A stretch of DNA of 64,000 nucleotides from Halopseudomonas maritima (GCF_021545785.1 NZ_CP079801.1:2531001-2595000); one strand, 5' to 3'. Numbered from the stretch's first letter, positions 33,589-42,822 are shown. Notes: generated by a model from the sequence alone, not told the origin. Made by a program: numbers and translations.

Positions 33589-36540
33589 TCAGGCAGGGGC
33601 GCCGTTAGCGCTCATACTGTAGCGCGGCAATGTAATGGTGAAGCGGGTGCCGCGCTGGTTTGTCTGGTCGACCGGGCTGTCGATGGTAATCTGCCCATAA
33701 TGCTCTTCGATGATGGAGTAGACCAGTGCCAATCCGAGCCCGGTGCCTGTCCCTGGTTCCTTGGTGGTGAAGAAGGGCTCGAACAGGCGATCCTTGATGT
33801 CCTTGTCGATGCCGCTGCCCTGATCTTCAACCTGCAGCAGCACCTGATGCTCGTTTTCCTGACTGGCGATGGTGATGCTGTCGCCGCTCTTGCTCGCGTC
33901 CCGCGCGTTGCCGAGCAGGTTGATCAGCACTTGTACCAAGCGTTGCGCGTCGCCGGCTACCAGGTGCTCGGGTCGGCACAGGTTAACATACTTGACCTCC
34001 GGCCCCTGGCGGTTGAGCGAGAGCAGGTGAATAGCCTCGTTGGTACAGGCCGCCAGGTCGACCGGCTCGTTGGGGTTGTGATGGCGGCTGCCCACATGGG
34101 CGAAGTTGACCAGCGACTGTACGATGCGCGAGACCCGACGGGTCTGGTCGAGAATCTGCTCGCTGGCTTCACGTGCCTCGGGCTGTTCCGACTCATCGCG
34201 CAGGTTTTGCGCCAGGCAGGCGATCCCGGTGATTGGGTTGCCGATCTCATGCGCGACCCCGGCGGCCAGGCGGCCAATGGAGGCCAGGCGCTCGGAGTGC
34301 ATCAACTCCTCTTCCAGCATTTGGGTTTCGGTTTGATCCTCGATCAGCAGCACCAGGCCGCTGCTGCCGACGTAGCCGGGCTCGTCGATGGCGGCCTTGT
34401 GCAGGCTGAGCCACTGGGTGTGGCCGTTGATACTGAGCTTCTGTTTATGCAGGTGGGCGGACTGATCTTCGACAAAGCGCTCCAGCAACTCGCGCCAGGG
34501 TTCGGGCAGGCTGCCCAGGCGAGAGCCGATCACGCTGTCGGCTTCGATGCCGGTGAGTGCCTGCATGGCGCGGTTCCACATCAGGATTTCGCTGTCCTGC
34601 CCCAGTGAGCAAACGCCCATTGGCAGGTCCTGCAGGGTCTGGCGGTGGTAGCGCCGCAGGGCGTCCAGTTCAGCAGCCAGGCCGGTCAGGCGGCTGTGGT
34701 AATCCTCCAGCCGGTTTTCGATGAAGTGAATGTCTTCGGTCATGTAACCGTCGCGACCCATCTTGAACGGCAGGAAGGTCTCGATGATGTCCTGCGCGAC
34801 CGAGGGGCCCATCAGGCCGGACAGGTTGGCCTCCAGACGGTCACGCAGGCGACGCAGGGCGTAAGGGCGGCGCTCGTCAAAGGGCAGCTTGAGATCACGT
34901 AGTGCCTGCTCGACTTCGTACTGTGCGGTCTTGTTACCGAGTGGTTTGGCCAGCTGTTGGGCGAACTCCTGTGGCGAGGACGCCATCAGCTGCATGCGTT
35001 GGGGGCGGCTGACGTTGTCGACCGAGCAGGCCTCGGCCGCGCTTTGCTCCTCGCTGGAGCGCTGGGTGAACAGGGAGATCACGGCCAGCACCAGCACGTT
35101 GGCAGCCAGCGAGCTGATCGCCGCCAGATGCCAGGTGTCTGCGTTGAAGGCCAGTGTCATGCCGAACAGTTGCAGGCCCGGCAGCTCGGTCACCAGCGGC
35201 AGCAGCAGGGTAATACTCCAGACCAGCATGCCGGCCATCACCCCGCCGATAAAGCCGCGCCGGTTGGCCTGCGGCCAGTAGAGTACCGACAGGGTGCCGG
35301 GCAAGAACTGCACCGTGGCAACGAAGGACGCGATACCCAGGTTGGCCAGATCCTGCTCGGCGCCGAGCAGCCGGTAAAAGCCATAGCCCGCCATGATGAT
35401 GGCGGCAATCAGGGTACGCCGGGTCCATAGCAGCCAGCGGTAGATGTTGTTGTCGGCGCTGGGCTGATACAGCGGCAGCACCACATGGTTGAGCACCATG
35501 CCCGATAGCGCCAGGGTAATAACAATGATCAGGCCGCTGGCTGCCGATAAACCGCCAACAAAAGCCAATAGCGGCAGCCAGTCGGAGCCGGCTGCGACCC
35601 CAAGGCCGAGGGAGAAGTACTCCGGGTTGGTGCGCACGCCCAGGTGCAGGCCAGCCCAGAGAATCGGTGGCACCGCCAGACTCATCAGCAGCAGGAACAG
35701 CGGCAGCCCCCAGCTGGCTGTGCCCAGGGCGCGTGGGTTGAGGTTCTCGGTAAAGGCCATGTGATACATGTGCGGCATCACAAAGGCGGCGGAAAAGAAC
35801 ACCAGCAGCAGCGTCCGCCAGGGGCCTTCCTGCAGCGGGGTATGCAGGGTGATCAGCGCTTCCTGGTTGTTGTTCAGCCACAACTGCAAACCCTGCGGGC
35901 CGTCGAATACCACATACAAGGCATACAGTCCGATAGCGGCGATGGCGACCAGTTTGACCACCGATTCGAAGGCAATCGCCATCACCAGACCTTCATGCTT
36001 CTCCCGGGCCGAGATATGGCGTGCACCGAACAGAATGGCAAACAGGATAATCAGCACGCAGAAGCCAAGGGCTACGGTGCCCTGGCCGGATTCGTCGGTC
36101 AGGATTTGCACCGAGTCGGCCACTGCCTGGATCTGCAGGGCCAGCAGCGGCAGCACACCCACCAGCATGAACAGCGTGGTGAGCGTGCCCGCCCAGGTGC
36201 TGCGGAAGCGAAAGGCAAAGAGGTCGGCCAGAGACGATAGCTGGTAAGTGCGGGTAATGCGCAGGATCGGGTTCAGCAGCACAGGTGCTAGCAGAAAGGC
36301 GCCACACACGCCCAGGTAGTAGGTCAGAAACCCGTACCCGTACTGGTAGGCCAGCCCGACCGTGCCATAAAACGCCCAGGCGCTGGCGTACACGCCAAGC
36401 GAGAGGGTGTAGACCGCAGGGTGGCGCAGCAAGCGGCGTGGAACGTGCCCGTTCTCAGTGGCCCAGGCCACGCCGAACAGCAGGATCAGGTAGACAATGC
36501 TGATCAGCAGCAGCTGACTCAGCTCAAAGCTCATCGGCAT
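33589..36540 (-). CDS. cbrA: sensor histidine kinase CbrA with SLC5/STAC transporter domain
   Basis: The 983-residue protein begins with a sodium:solute symporter-like region (residues ~1-500, about 13 membrane segments, for example LLISIVYLILLFGVAWATEN), known in P. putida CbrA to transport histidine. It continues with a STAC-like linker, a PAS domain (~615-720, MGVCSLGQDSEILMWNRAMQ), HisKA with phospho-acceptor His764 (GVAHEIGNPITGI) and HATPase (NLLGNARDA; GTGLGLALVYSI). Start ATG 36540 (MPMSFELSQ) lies within the end of the small cbrX frame, so the two are translationally coupled. Paired with cbrB. Confidence 0.96.
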   Translation of the reverse strand: MPMSFELSQLLLISIVYLILLFGVAWATENGHVPRRLLRHPAVYTLSLGVYASAWAFYGTVGLAYQYGYGFLTYYLGVCGAFLLAPVLLNPILRITRTYQLSSLADLFAFRFRSTWAGTLTTLFMLVGVLPLLALQIQAVADSVQILTDESGQGTVALGFCVLIILFAILFGARHISAREKHEGLVMAIAFESVVKLVAIAAIGLYALYVVFDGPQGLQLWLNNNQEALITLHTPLQEGPWRTLLLVFFSAAFVMPHMYHMAFTENLNPRALGTASWGLPLFLLLMSLAVPPILWAGLHLGVRTNPEYFSLGLGVAAGSDWLPLLAFVGGLSAASGLIIVITLALSGMVLNHVVLPLYQPSADNNIYRWLLWTRRTLIAAIIMAGYGFYRLLGAEQDLANLGIASFVATVQFLPGTLSVLYWPQANRRGFIGGVMAGMLVWSITLLLPLVTELPGLQLFGMTLAFNADTWHLAAISSLAANVLVLAVISLFTQRSSEEQSAAEACSVDNVSRPQRMQLMASSPQEFAQQLAKPLGNKTAQYEVEQALRDLKLPFDERRPYALRRLRDRLEANLSGLMGPSVAQDIIETFLPFKMGRDGYMTEDIHFIENRLEDYHSRLTGLAAELDALRRYHRQTLQDLPMGVCSLGQDSEILMWNRAMQALTGIEADSVIGSRLGSLPEPWRELLERFVEDQSAHLHKQKLSINGHTQWLSLHKAAIDEPGYVGSSGLVLLIEDQTETQMLEEELMHSERLASIGRLAAGVAHEIGNPITGIACLAQNLRDESEQPEAREASEQILDQTRRVSRIVQSLVNFAHVGSRHHNPNEPVDLAACTNEAIHLLSLNRQGPEVKYVNLCRPEHLVAGDAQRLVQVLINLLGNARDASKSGDSITIASQENEHQVLLQVEDQGSGIDKDIKDRLFEPFFTTKEPGTGTGLGLALVYSIIEEHYGQITIDSPVDQTNQRGTRFTITLPRYSMSANGAPA

Positions 36541-36700
36541 CTTTCGGGCTCTGTAGCAGCATGCCGGCGATGATCAGAATCAGCCATAGCACGTAGGGGC
36601 GGTACCAGGCACCCTGGGGTTCTATCCACCAGTCCATGATGGCCGGGGAGAACAGGTAGATGCCGATGACCAGCAGCAATACCAGGCGATAGATATACAT
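36524..36700 (-). CDS. cbrX: small membrane protein CbrX
   Basis: A 58-residue frame starting at ATG 36700: MYIYRLVLLLVIGIYLFSPA, then IMDWWIEPQGAWYRPYVLWL and ILIIAGMLLQSPKDADEL. It has two hydrophobic segments (~4-20, ~36-50) and overlaps the cbrA start by 17 bases. A small gene called cbrX occupies this place in other pseudomonads and is co-transcribed with cbrA; I assign the name by position, size and membrane character. It would be missed by annotation with a 60-residue cutoff. Function unknown; coupling may set CbrA synthesis. Confidence 0.8.
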   Translation of the reverse strand: MYIYRLVLLLVIGIYLFSPAIMDWWIEPQGAWYRPYVLWLILIIAGMLLQSPKDADEL

Positions 36701-36786
36701 GGGTGTCCGTCATCTGGGTGACGCCGGTGTCGGCGCGTCAGGTTAAGAGCGTGATGGTAATCAGCCGTGCCTGGCTTGCCAAGCAA

Positions 36787-37677
36787 TCAGCCAGGCAGGC
36801 TATGTTGCATGATTTGCAGGGCCGATGGCAGACGCTGTGGCTGCCAGTGCGGGGTGGCCCAGGCCAGTTGCTGCTGGACCGATGCGCCACGCAGCTCCTC
36901 GGGAACCGGTTGGGCCAATGCCCGCAGTGCGCGCCACATGGTCTGTGGCGCCTGTGCAGCCTGCAGGGGTTCGGAGGCCAGGCGCTTGCTGAGTTTCTCG
37001 CCGTCCTCGCGCATGATCAGCGGCACGTGCAGGTAGCGCGGTACCGACTGGTTCAGGAGATGATACAGCCACATTTGCCGGGGTGTGGAGTCGAGCAGGT
37101 CGGCGCCGCGCACTACATCGGTGATGCCTTGCTGGATGTCATCCAGCACCACTGCCAGCTGGTAGGCGTAGACGCCGTCGCGGCGGCGGACAATGAAATC
37201 GCCCAGCTCGTGGGCAAGGTTTTGGGTCAGTGGCAACTGCAGGCGATCGACACAGGTGATGGGGGTGTCGTTGACGCGGAGGCGCACGGCATGGTCGGCG
37301 GCAGGGGAGAGCTGGCGTGTGGAGCAGGTGCCAGGGTACACCGGCCCGTGCTGCAGCAGCGTGCGTCTTGGGCAATCACAATAGTAGGCCAGCCCTTGTG
37401 CCAGCCAGCGCTCGGTCTGTGCCCGGTATAGGTCAAGGCGTTCACTCTGGCGGACGATCTCGCCGTCGTGCTCCAGCCCGAAGTCTTCCAGTGCCTGCAG
37501 AATCTGACGCTCTGCGTCGGGCTGGCTACGGGTCTGGTCCAGGTCTTCGATGCGCAGCAGCCATTGCCCGCCTGCGTGGCGTGCATCCAGGTAACTGGCC
37601 AGTGCGGCGACCAGCGAGCCAAAGTGCAGCAGGCCGCTTGGGGTTGGCGCGAAGCGCCCGATATAGGGGGAGGTCAT
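36787..37677 (-). CDS. gluQ: glutamyl-Q tRNA(Asp) synthetase
   Basis: Paralogue of the GluRS catalytic domain that attaches Glu to queuosine in tRNA(Asp). The 296-residue protein has the HIGH-like motif in GRFAPTPSGLLHFGSL, the GluRS-type RIEDLDQTRS, zinc ligands in YYCDCPRRTL and the downstream Tyr/Cys, and a KMSKS-equivalent EKLSKR. It lacks the anticodon-binding C-terminal domain, as expected. Downstream of dksA on the same strand (54 bases, with a 10-bp hairpin at 37694-37717 between them), the arrangement seen across gammaproteobacteria. Confidence 0.95.
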   Translation of the reverse strand: MTSPYIGRFAPTPSGLLHFGSLVAALASYLDARHAGGQWLLRIEDLDQTRSQPDAERQILQALEDFGLEHDGEIVRQSERLDLYRAQTERWLAQGLAYYCDCPRRTLLQHGPVYPGTCSTRQLSPAADHAVRLRVNDTPITCVDRLQLPLTQNLAHELGDFIVRRRDGVYAYQLAVVLDDIQQGITDVVRGADLLDSTPRQMWLYHLLNQSVPRYLHVPLIMREDGEKLSKRLASEPLQAAQAPQTMWRALRALAQPVPEELRGASVQQQLAWATPHWQPQRLPSALQIMQHSLPG

Positions 37678-37731
37678 GCGGGAGAGACGGTAACAGCAAG
37701 CCCGGCTGGGCTTGCTGCAGAGCAGGGCGGC

Positions 37732-38175
37732 TTAGCTGCCGACCTGCTTTTCCTTGATTTCGGCCAGAGTCTTGCAATCGATACACAGAGTCGCCGTGGG
37801 GCGCGCTTCCAGGCGACGGATGCCGATCTCGACGCCACAGGAGTCGCAGAAACCGTAATCATCGTCCTCAATGCGTTGCAGCGTCTGGTCAATCTTCTTG
37901 ATCAGCTTGCGCTCGCGGTCACGGGTGCGCAGTTCCAGGCTGAACTCTTCTTCCTGGCTGGCACGGTCGGCCGGATCGGGGAAGTTGGCCGCTTCATCCT
38001 GCATGTGATGCACAGTGCGGTCGACTTCTTCCATCAACTCCTTTTTCCAGGCGTTGAGTATGTTGGCGAAATGCTCGAGCTGTTGCTCGTTCATGTACTC
38101 TTCGCCCTTCTTTTCCTGGTAGGGGACGAAGCCGCGGATCAACATCGATGTTTTCTGCTTGGCATTGCTGGGCAT
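37732..38175 (-). CDS. dksA: RNA polymerase-binding transcription factor DksA
   Basis: Binds the secondary channel of RNA polymerase and with ppGpp controls rRNA and amino acid promoters. The 147-residue protein has the coiled coil with the acidic tip DPADRASQ (D67, D70, A72; the DxxDxA motif) and a C-terminal zinc finger with Cys110, Cys113, Cys131 and Cys134 (FCDSCGVEIGIRRLEARPTA). All four Cys are present, so this is the classical zinc-containing form. A hairpin at 37694-37717 in the spacer to gluQ (10-bp stem, no U-run) may attenuate read-through. Confidence 0.97.
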   Translation of the reverse strand: MPSNAKQKTSMLIRGFVPYQEKKGEEYMNEQQLEHFANILNAWKKELMEEVDRTVHHMQDEAANFPDPADRASQEEEFSLELRTRDRERKLIKKIDQTLQRIEDDDYGFCDSCGVEIGIRRLEARPTATLCIDCKTLAEIKEKQVGS

Positions 38176-38394
38176 GAGAACCCCTCACTTATTGCTCAAT
38201 CTTCCTGTTTCAGGCCCGCTGTCTGCACCTGCATGAGCAGCGGCCAAAATCCTGCAAGCGGGCAAAGCTACCAGAACCTTGAGGCCTGCGCTACTGTTTG
38301 ACGCCCGATGGTGCGGCGCGAGGGATTGAGCCGCTGCGGCAGGGGCTCTGGCAGGGTATGATCGACGTTTTTTGCGGCAGGACGAGAGTTTTTC

Positions 38395-39576
38395 ATGGCG
38401 CAGCAACGCTGGACTAACCGGGTACAGGATATCCAGCCCTTCCATGTGATGGCCGTGTTGGCGAGGGCCAGGGCGTTGGAGGCCGAAGGGCGTGATGTCA
38501 TTCATATGGAGATTGGCGAGCCGGACTTCTCCACCCCTGAGCCGATCATTCAGGCGGGGCAGCGCGCGCTGGCTGACGGCTGTACGGGCTACACCCCGGC
38601 CTTGGGGTTGCCGGCGCTGCGCCAAGCCATCGCCGGGCTCTACGCCGAGCGGCATGGCCTGGCGCTTGACCCTGAACGTGTGGTGGTAACACCGGGCGGC
38701 TCGGCGGCGTTGCTCTTGGTCAGCGCGTTGCTGGTGGAGCCAGGTAAGAAGATCCTCATGGCCGACCCTGCCTACCCGTGCAATCGGCATTTTTTGCGCT
38801 TGGTAGAAGGCCGCGCGGTGCTGGTGCCAACCGGCCCCGAAACGCGCTACCAGCTGACTCCCGAGTTGATCGAGCAGCATTGGGATGCCGACTGCGTGGG
38901 CGTGCTCGCAGCGTCGCCGGCCAACCCCACGGGCACCTTGCTGTCGCGCGCGGAACTGCAGGCGCTGGCGGCCTGTTGTCGACGCCTGGGCGGGCAGCTG
39001 ATTGTCGATGAGATTTATCAGGGTCTGACCTATGGGGTGGACGCGCCCTCGGTGCTGGAGGTGGCGGACGACGCCTTTGTGCTCAACAGCTTCTCCAAGT
39101 ATTTCGGTATGACCGGCTGGCGTTTGGGCTGGCTGGTGGCGCCGAAAGAGGCGATTGCCGGATTGGAAAAACTGGCGCAGAACCTCTACATCTGTGCGCC
39201 ACACATGGCCCAGCAGGCTGCACTGGCGGCCTTTAGCGAGCAGAGCCGGGAAATCTGCGAGCTGCGCCGCCGTGCCTTTCAGGTGCGGCGCGACTTTCTG
39301 CTGCCGGCGGTGCGTGAGCTGGGCTTTTCGGTCCCTGTTACTCCTGAAGGTGCTTTCTATCTGTATGCCGATATGCAGGCGCTGGGCGGTGACAGTGCCG
39401 CGTTTTGCCAGCATGTGATTGAGCGGGAGTTTGTTGCCCTGACGCCGGGGCTGGATTTTGGTCAGCACCGGGCCGATCAGCATCTGCGCCTGGCCTACAC
39501 CACCTCGCTGGAGCGCTTGGAGCAGGCGGTCGAACGTCTGCAGCGGGCCGTGCGCAGCTGGTCGCCGACATGCTGA
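38395..39576 (+). CDS. class I/II pyridoxal phosphate-dependent aminotransferase
   Basis: A 393-residue aspartate aminotransferase-fold enzyme. The PLP lysine is Lys235 in NSFSKYFGMTGWRLGW; SPANPTGTLLS, DEIYQGLTYG and the early MEIGEPDFSTP are fold-type I hallmarks. The IHMEIGEPDFSTP start suggests the AspC/YbdL-like group often found next to dksA and sfsA in pseudomonads (PA4722-like, from memory). Substrate not fixed. It overlaps sfsA by 7 bases, indicating co-transcription, and is divergent from dksA with a 219-base gap. Confidence 0.9.
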   Translation: MAQQRWTNRVQDIQPFHVMAVLARARALEAEGRDVIHMEIGEPDFSTPEPIIQAGQRALADGCTGYTPALGLPALRQAIAGLYAERHGLALDPERVVVTPGGSAALLLVSALLVEPGKKILMADPAYPCNRHFLRLVEGRAVLVPTGPETRYQLTPELIEQHWDADCVGVLAASPANPTGTLLSRAELQALAACCRRLGGQLIVDEIYQGLTYGVDAPSVLEVADDAFVLNSFSKYFGMTGWRLGWLVAPKEAIAGLEKLAQNLYICAPHMAQQAALAAFSEQSREICELRRRAFQVRRDFLLPAVRELGFSVPVTPEGAFYLYADMQALGGDSAAFCQHVIEREFVALTPGLDFGQHRADQHLRLAYTTSLERLEQAVERLQRAVRSWSPTC

Positions 39577-40283
39577 TCCCGTTCGCGCCGGCCTTGCAGG
39601 AGGCAGTACTGCTGCGCCGCTACAAGCGCTTTCTGACCGATATCCGTTTGCCGGATGGGCAGGAGCTGACGGTGCATTGCCCCAATACCGGCTCGATGCG
39701 CAACTGCGGGCAGCCGGGCGATCGCATCTGGGTCAGCCTGGAACGCAAGCCAGGGCGCAAACTGCCCGGTACCTGGGAGCTGGTTGAGGTGGCGCCGGGG
39801 CAACTCGCCTGCATTCACAGCGCCCGCGCCAACCGGGTAATAGGCGCCGCGCTGGCGGCGGGAGCAATCGCGCCGCTGGCGGATTACCCGCAGCAGCGCT
39901 CCGAGGTGAAACTGCCGGCGCTGGCCAGCCGCTTTGACTTTCTGTTGTCCGGCGCCGACCTGCCGGACTGTGTGGTAGAAGTCAAAAGCGTCACGCTGGC
40001 GCTGGGCGATGGGGTTGGTGCCTTTCCCGATGCGGTCAGTCAGCGTGGCCAGAAGCATCTGCGTGAGCTGATTGAGGTGGTGCGAAGCGGGCGCCGGGCT
40101 TGTCTGTTGTTCTGCGTCATGCATTCGGGCATCAGCCAGGTGCGCCCCGCTGATGACATCGACCCGGAGTACGGGCGGTTGCTGCGTGAGGCCGCAGCGG
40201 CAGGGGTGGAGGTGCTAGCCTGGTCGGTTTGGCCCGAGCCAGACGGCCTGCGGGTGCGTGGGGCGTTGCCCGTCAGCCTGTAG
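39570..40283 (+). CDS. sfsA: sugar fermentation stimulation protein SfsA
   Basis: Conserved 237-residue protein; E. coli SfsA binds DNA nonspecifically and raises maltose gene expression, and its fold includes a nuclease-like domain. Signatures: LRRYKRFLTDIRLPDGQELT, HCPNTGSMRNCGQPGDRIWV, PDCVVEVKSVTLALGDGVGA with AFPDAVSQRGQKHL, and CLLFCVMHSG. Start ATG 39570 lies within the aminotransferase 3' end. The stop overlaps the convergent Rieske gene by 11 bases. True role remains uncertain in all organisms. Confidence 0.95.
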   Translation: MLIPFAPALQEAVLLRRYKRFLTDIRLPDGQELTVHCPNTGSMRNCGQPGDRIWVSLERKPGRKLPGTWELVEVAPGQLACIHSARANRVIGAALAAGAIAPLADYPQQRSEVKLPALASRFDFLLSGADLPDCVVEVKSVTLALGDGVGAFPDAVSQRGQKHLRELIEVVRSGRRACLLFCVMHSGISQVRPADDIDPEYGRLLREAAAAGVEVLAWSVWPEPDGLRVRGALPVSL

Positions 40284-40614
40284 GCCTTAGATAAATACCC
40301 CCTTCGCGCACCTCACAGTCGAAAGCCCGAAGCGACTGGCCGACACAGGGCCCGGCGACGCACTCGCCGGACTCGGGCAAAAAGAGTGCGCCATGGCTGG
40401 CGCACTGGATCAGTCGCCCGGATTGATCCAGAAACTGGTCCGGCACCCACTCCAGCGGTATGCCCCTGTGCGGGCAGCGATTCTCATAGACCGTTATCTG
40501 CGTACCCTGGCGCACCACGATCAGGTTGTGGCCATTGTGCTGTACGCCCTTGCTGCCGTGTGCTGGCAAATCGCTCAGCTGGCAAAGGAGATGGGAGGAG
40601 TATGTGTCTGACAT
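40273..40614 (-). CDS. Rieske [2Fe-2S] domain protein
   Basis: A single-domain 113-residue Rieske protein (ATG 40614). The cluster ligands are Cys47 and His49 (CPHRGIPLEW) and Cys71 and His74 (CASHGALF), the exact CxH ... CxxH pattern, and the protein ends with the normal FDCEVREGGIYL strand. Such stand-alone Rieske proteins serve as ferredoxin-like electron carriers, but no oxygenase is nearby. Convergent with sfsA and divergent from the heme-import genes. Confidence 0.9.
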   Translation of the reverse strand: MSDTYSSHLLCQLSDLPAHGSKGVQHNGHNLIVVRQGTQITVYENRCPHRGIPLEWVPDQFLDQSGRLIQCASHGALFLPESGECVAGPCVGQSLRAFDCEVREGGIYLRPTG

Positions 40615-40764
40615 GGGCGCATTATCGACCGGCCAACGGACTGCTGACCAGTGTCTGATCAAGGGCCGCAACTGGCGGCTCCGGTGGGCGTCAGGCGCTG
40701 CCGGGCGTCACTGCGGCACTTTTGCACTTGCCGTTGCGGTTTTATTGAATAATAATCGCCACTC

Positions 40765-40783
40765 TCAAATGAGAATGATTATT
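40765..40783. promoter_or_regulatory. Fur box upstream of the heme-uptake genes
   Basis: The 19 bases TCAAATGAGAATGATTATT match the GATAATGATAATCATTATC Fur consensus at 13 positions. The box is 105 bases before phuS and in the 273-base gap between the divergent Rieske gene and phuS, so iron repression of phuSTUVW is expected. AATAATAATCG at 40748-40758 extends the A/T-rich, site-like region. Confidence 0.8.
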
Positions 40784-40887
40784 GTTTGATTGTGCGGCGT
40801 TGCTTGATTGCAGCGCCCGGGGCGTCTGGACAGCAATGACCGCGAGGGGCTGCCGCAGGACGCGTTCATGACAGGGGAGACGGGTAT

Positions 40888-41955
40888 ATGACGATGCAAC
40901 AAGCTGTCCCGGTGTTCGCCGGTGCCGACCTGCTGGGTGCCTGGCAACACCTGCGTCAGAGTCAACCAGGGTTGCGTATCCGCGATGGCGCCGCGCTGCT
41001 CAATGTCAGCGAAGCCGAGCTGGTATATGCGTCACTCGGGCGCGGCGTGCAGCGCCTGCGTTCGGATTGGCAAACCATGCTGCATGGCCTGAAAGCCCTC
41101 GGCCGTGTGATGGCGCTGACGCGTAATGAATCATGCGTGCACGAGCGTCACGGCGTGTACGACAACATCAGCATCGGCGGCAGTGGCCGTATCGGCCTGG
41201 TGGTCAACGGCGAGATTGATCTGCGCTTCTTTATGCGCGAATGGTCCAGCCTGTTTGCCGTCAGTGAGGCGCTGCAGAGCGGCGGTATGCGTCGCAGCCT
41301 GCAGATTTTCGACCGCCAGGGTGTGGCGGTGCACAAGATCTATCTGACCGAGCAAAGCAACGCCGCTGCCTGGTATGACCTGTGTGACGGCCTCAGCGAC
41401 GATTCGCTTGATCCGCTGACCATCGCTCCCTTGCAGGCCGATGCTGAGCTGGTTGACGATGTGGCGGTAGACGAGCAGGCGCTGCAGCGCGACTGGGCCG
41501 AGTTGCAGGATACTCATCATTTTGTGGCCATGCTCAAGCGCCATAGCGTGGACCGCCTGCAGGCGTTGCGCCTGGCCGGTAGCCGCTGGGCTCAGCGTTT
41601 GCCTGAAGCAGCCTTGACTGACACGCTGGAGCAGGTGGCGGCGAGCGCCCAGCCGATCATGGTGTTTGTTGGCAACCACGGTTGCATTCAGATCCACAGC
41701 GGGTCGATCAAGCGGGTAGGCCGGCTGGGTGAGTGGTTCAACGTGCTGGATACCGATTTCAGTCTGCATCTGCGTGAATCTGATCTGGCGTCGGTGTGGC
41801 GGGTCCGCAAACCGACCGCAGATGGTATTGTCAGTTCGCTGGAAGCGTATGACAGCAGCGGTGAATTGGTCATTCAGCTGTTTGGCGAGCGCAAGCCGGG
41901 CCAGCCCGAGCAGCGTCTATGGCGTGCACTGCTAGAGCGTCATCCGGCGCGCTGA
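40888..41955 (+). CDS. phuS: cytoplasmic heme-trafficking protein PhuS/HmuS
   Basis: Binds imported heme and passes it to heme oxygenase; family members consist of two repeated ~170-residue domains, as here (355 residues). Conserved segments include LRIRDGAALLNVSEAELVYA, MALTRNESCVHERHGVYDNI, WAELQDTHHFVAMLKRHSVD (candidate His heme ligands) and MVFVGNHGCIQIHSGSIKRV. ATG 40888, with a second ATG two codons on; GGGGAGACGGG upstream. First gene of the heme operon behind a Fur box. The outer-membrane receptor gene phuR, usually divergent from phuS, is not present here. Confidence 0.93.
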   Translation: MTMQQAVPVFAGADLLGAWQHLRQSQPGLRIRDGAALLNVSEAELVYASLGRGVQRLRSDWQTMLHGLKALGRVMALTRNESCVHERHGVYDNISIGGSGRIGLVVNGEIDLRFFMREWSSLFAVSEALQSGGMRRSLQIFDRQGVAVHKIYLTEQSNAAAWYDLCDGLSDDSLDPLTIAPLQADAELVDDVAVDEQALQRDWAELQDTHHFVAMLKRHSVDRLQALRLAGSRWAQRLPEAALTDTLEQVAASAQPIMVFVGNHGCIQIHSGSIKRVGRLGEWFNVLDTDFSLHLRESDLASVWRVRKPTADGIVSSLEAYDSSGELVIQLFGERKPGQPEQRLWRALLERHPAR

Positions 41956-41979
41956 GCCTTTGGGCAAGGAGAGGGTGGA

Positions 41980-42822
41980 GTGAAAGTACTGATTCAGCGT
42001 TGCCTGTGGGTATTGCTGTTGGGCAGCGCCTGGTCAATGGCTGCCGAGCCCCTGCGGGTGGTGACGGCCGGTGCCAGTGTCACGGCCATCGTGCAGGAGC
42101 TGGGATTGGCTGAGCAACTGGTCGGTATCGACAGCACCAGCGTCTCCTTGATGGCGGAGCGTGGTCTGCCGAACGTCGGTTATCAGCGCGCTCTGAGCGC
42201 CGAGGGGGTGTTGTCACTCAAGCCCGATGTCCTGCTGGGCACACAAGAGATGGGGCCGCCGCCGGTGCTGGCCCAGCTGCGCGATGCCGGTGTGGATGTA
42301 GTGATGCTGAGTGCCAGCCCTGATCTGCGCACGCTGTATGCCAATATCGAGGCGGTGGGTGTGCGCTTTGCCCAAGTCGAGCAGGCGGCTGCTCTGAATC
42401 AGCGTATTCAGGCCGATATCGCCGCCTTGCCGGCCATGTCCGAGCCGGCGCCGCCGGCGCTGTTTGTGTTGACCCACAGCGCCAGCGGAATGCTGGTTGC
42501 CGGCGCCGGTACGGTCGGCGATAGCCTGATTCATCTGGGTGGCATGAGTAACCCGGCGGCCGACAGTTTCAGCCAGTACCGGGTGCTGTCGGCTGAAGCA
42601 TTGTTGGGTCTGGCGCCGCAATGGATTCTGACCACCAGCAAGGGGTTGGACATGGTCGGCGGAACCGATGGCTTGTTGAGTCAGCAGCCAGCACTGGCAG
42701 CAACGCCAGCCGGGCAGGCGCAGCAGGTTGTGGACATCGAAGACAGCCTGCTAGTGGGCGGCCTCAGCCCGCACATCGCGCCGGCGCTGCGCCAGCTGCG
42801 CGAAACCGCAGCTGGCGAGTAG
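41980..42822 (+). CDS. phuT: periplasmic heme-binding protein PhuT/HmuT
   Basis: Substrate-binding protein of the heme ABC importer. From GTG 41980 (AAGGAGAGG upstream) the 280-residue product has a signal peptide (MKVLIQRCLWVLLLGSAWSM, cleavage after AWSMA) and the class III solute-binding fold: LRVVTAGASVTAIVQELGLA, NVGYQRALSAEGVLSLKPDV with the Tyr expected as heme ligand, and THSASGMLVAGAGTVGDSLI. Its stop is directly followed by a 20-base copy of the end of the MITE-like element found at 59.5 kb. Confidence 0.93.
   Translation: MKVLIQRCLWVLLLGSAWSMAAEPLRVVTAGASVTAIVQELGLAEQLVGIDSTSVSLMAERGLPNVGYQRALSAEGVLSLKPDVLLGTQEMGPPPVLAQLRDAGVDVVMLSASPDLRTLYANIEAVGVRFAQVEQAAALNQRIQADIAALPAMSEPAPPALFVLTHSASGMLVAGAGTVGDSLIHLGGMSNPAADSFSQYRVLSAEALLGLAPQWILTTSKGLDMVGGTDGLLSQQPALAATPAGQAQQVVDIEDSLLVGGLSPHIAPALRQLRETAAGE

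Noticed and set aside
36531..36713. 60-codon minus-strand frame upstream of cbrA
   Set aside because: It is out of frame with the real small gene cbrX (36524-36700), whose product has coherent membrane helices.
38185..39483. 432-codon minus-strand frame opposite the aminotransferase
   Set aside because: Shadow frame with no recognisable domain; the plus strand encodes a full PLP enzyme.
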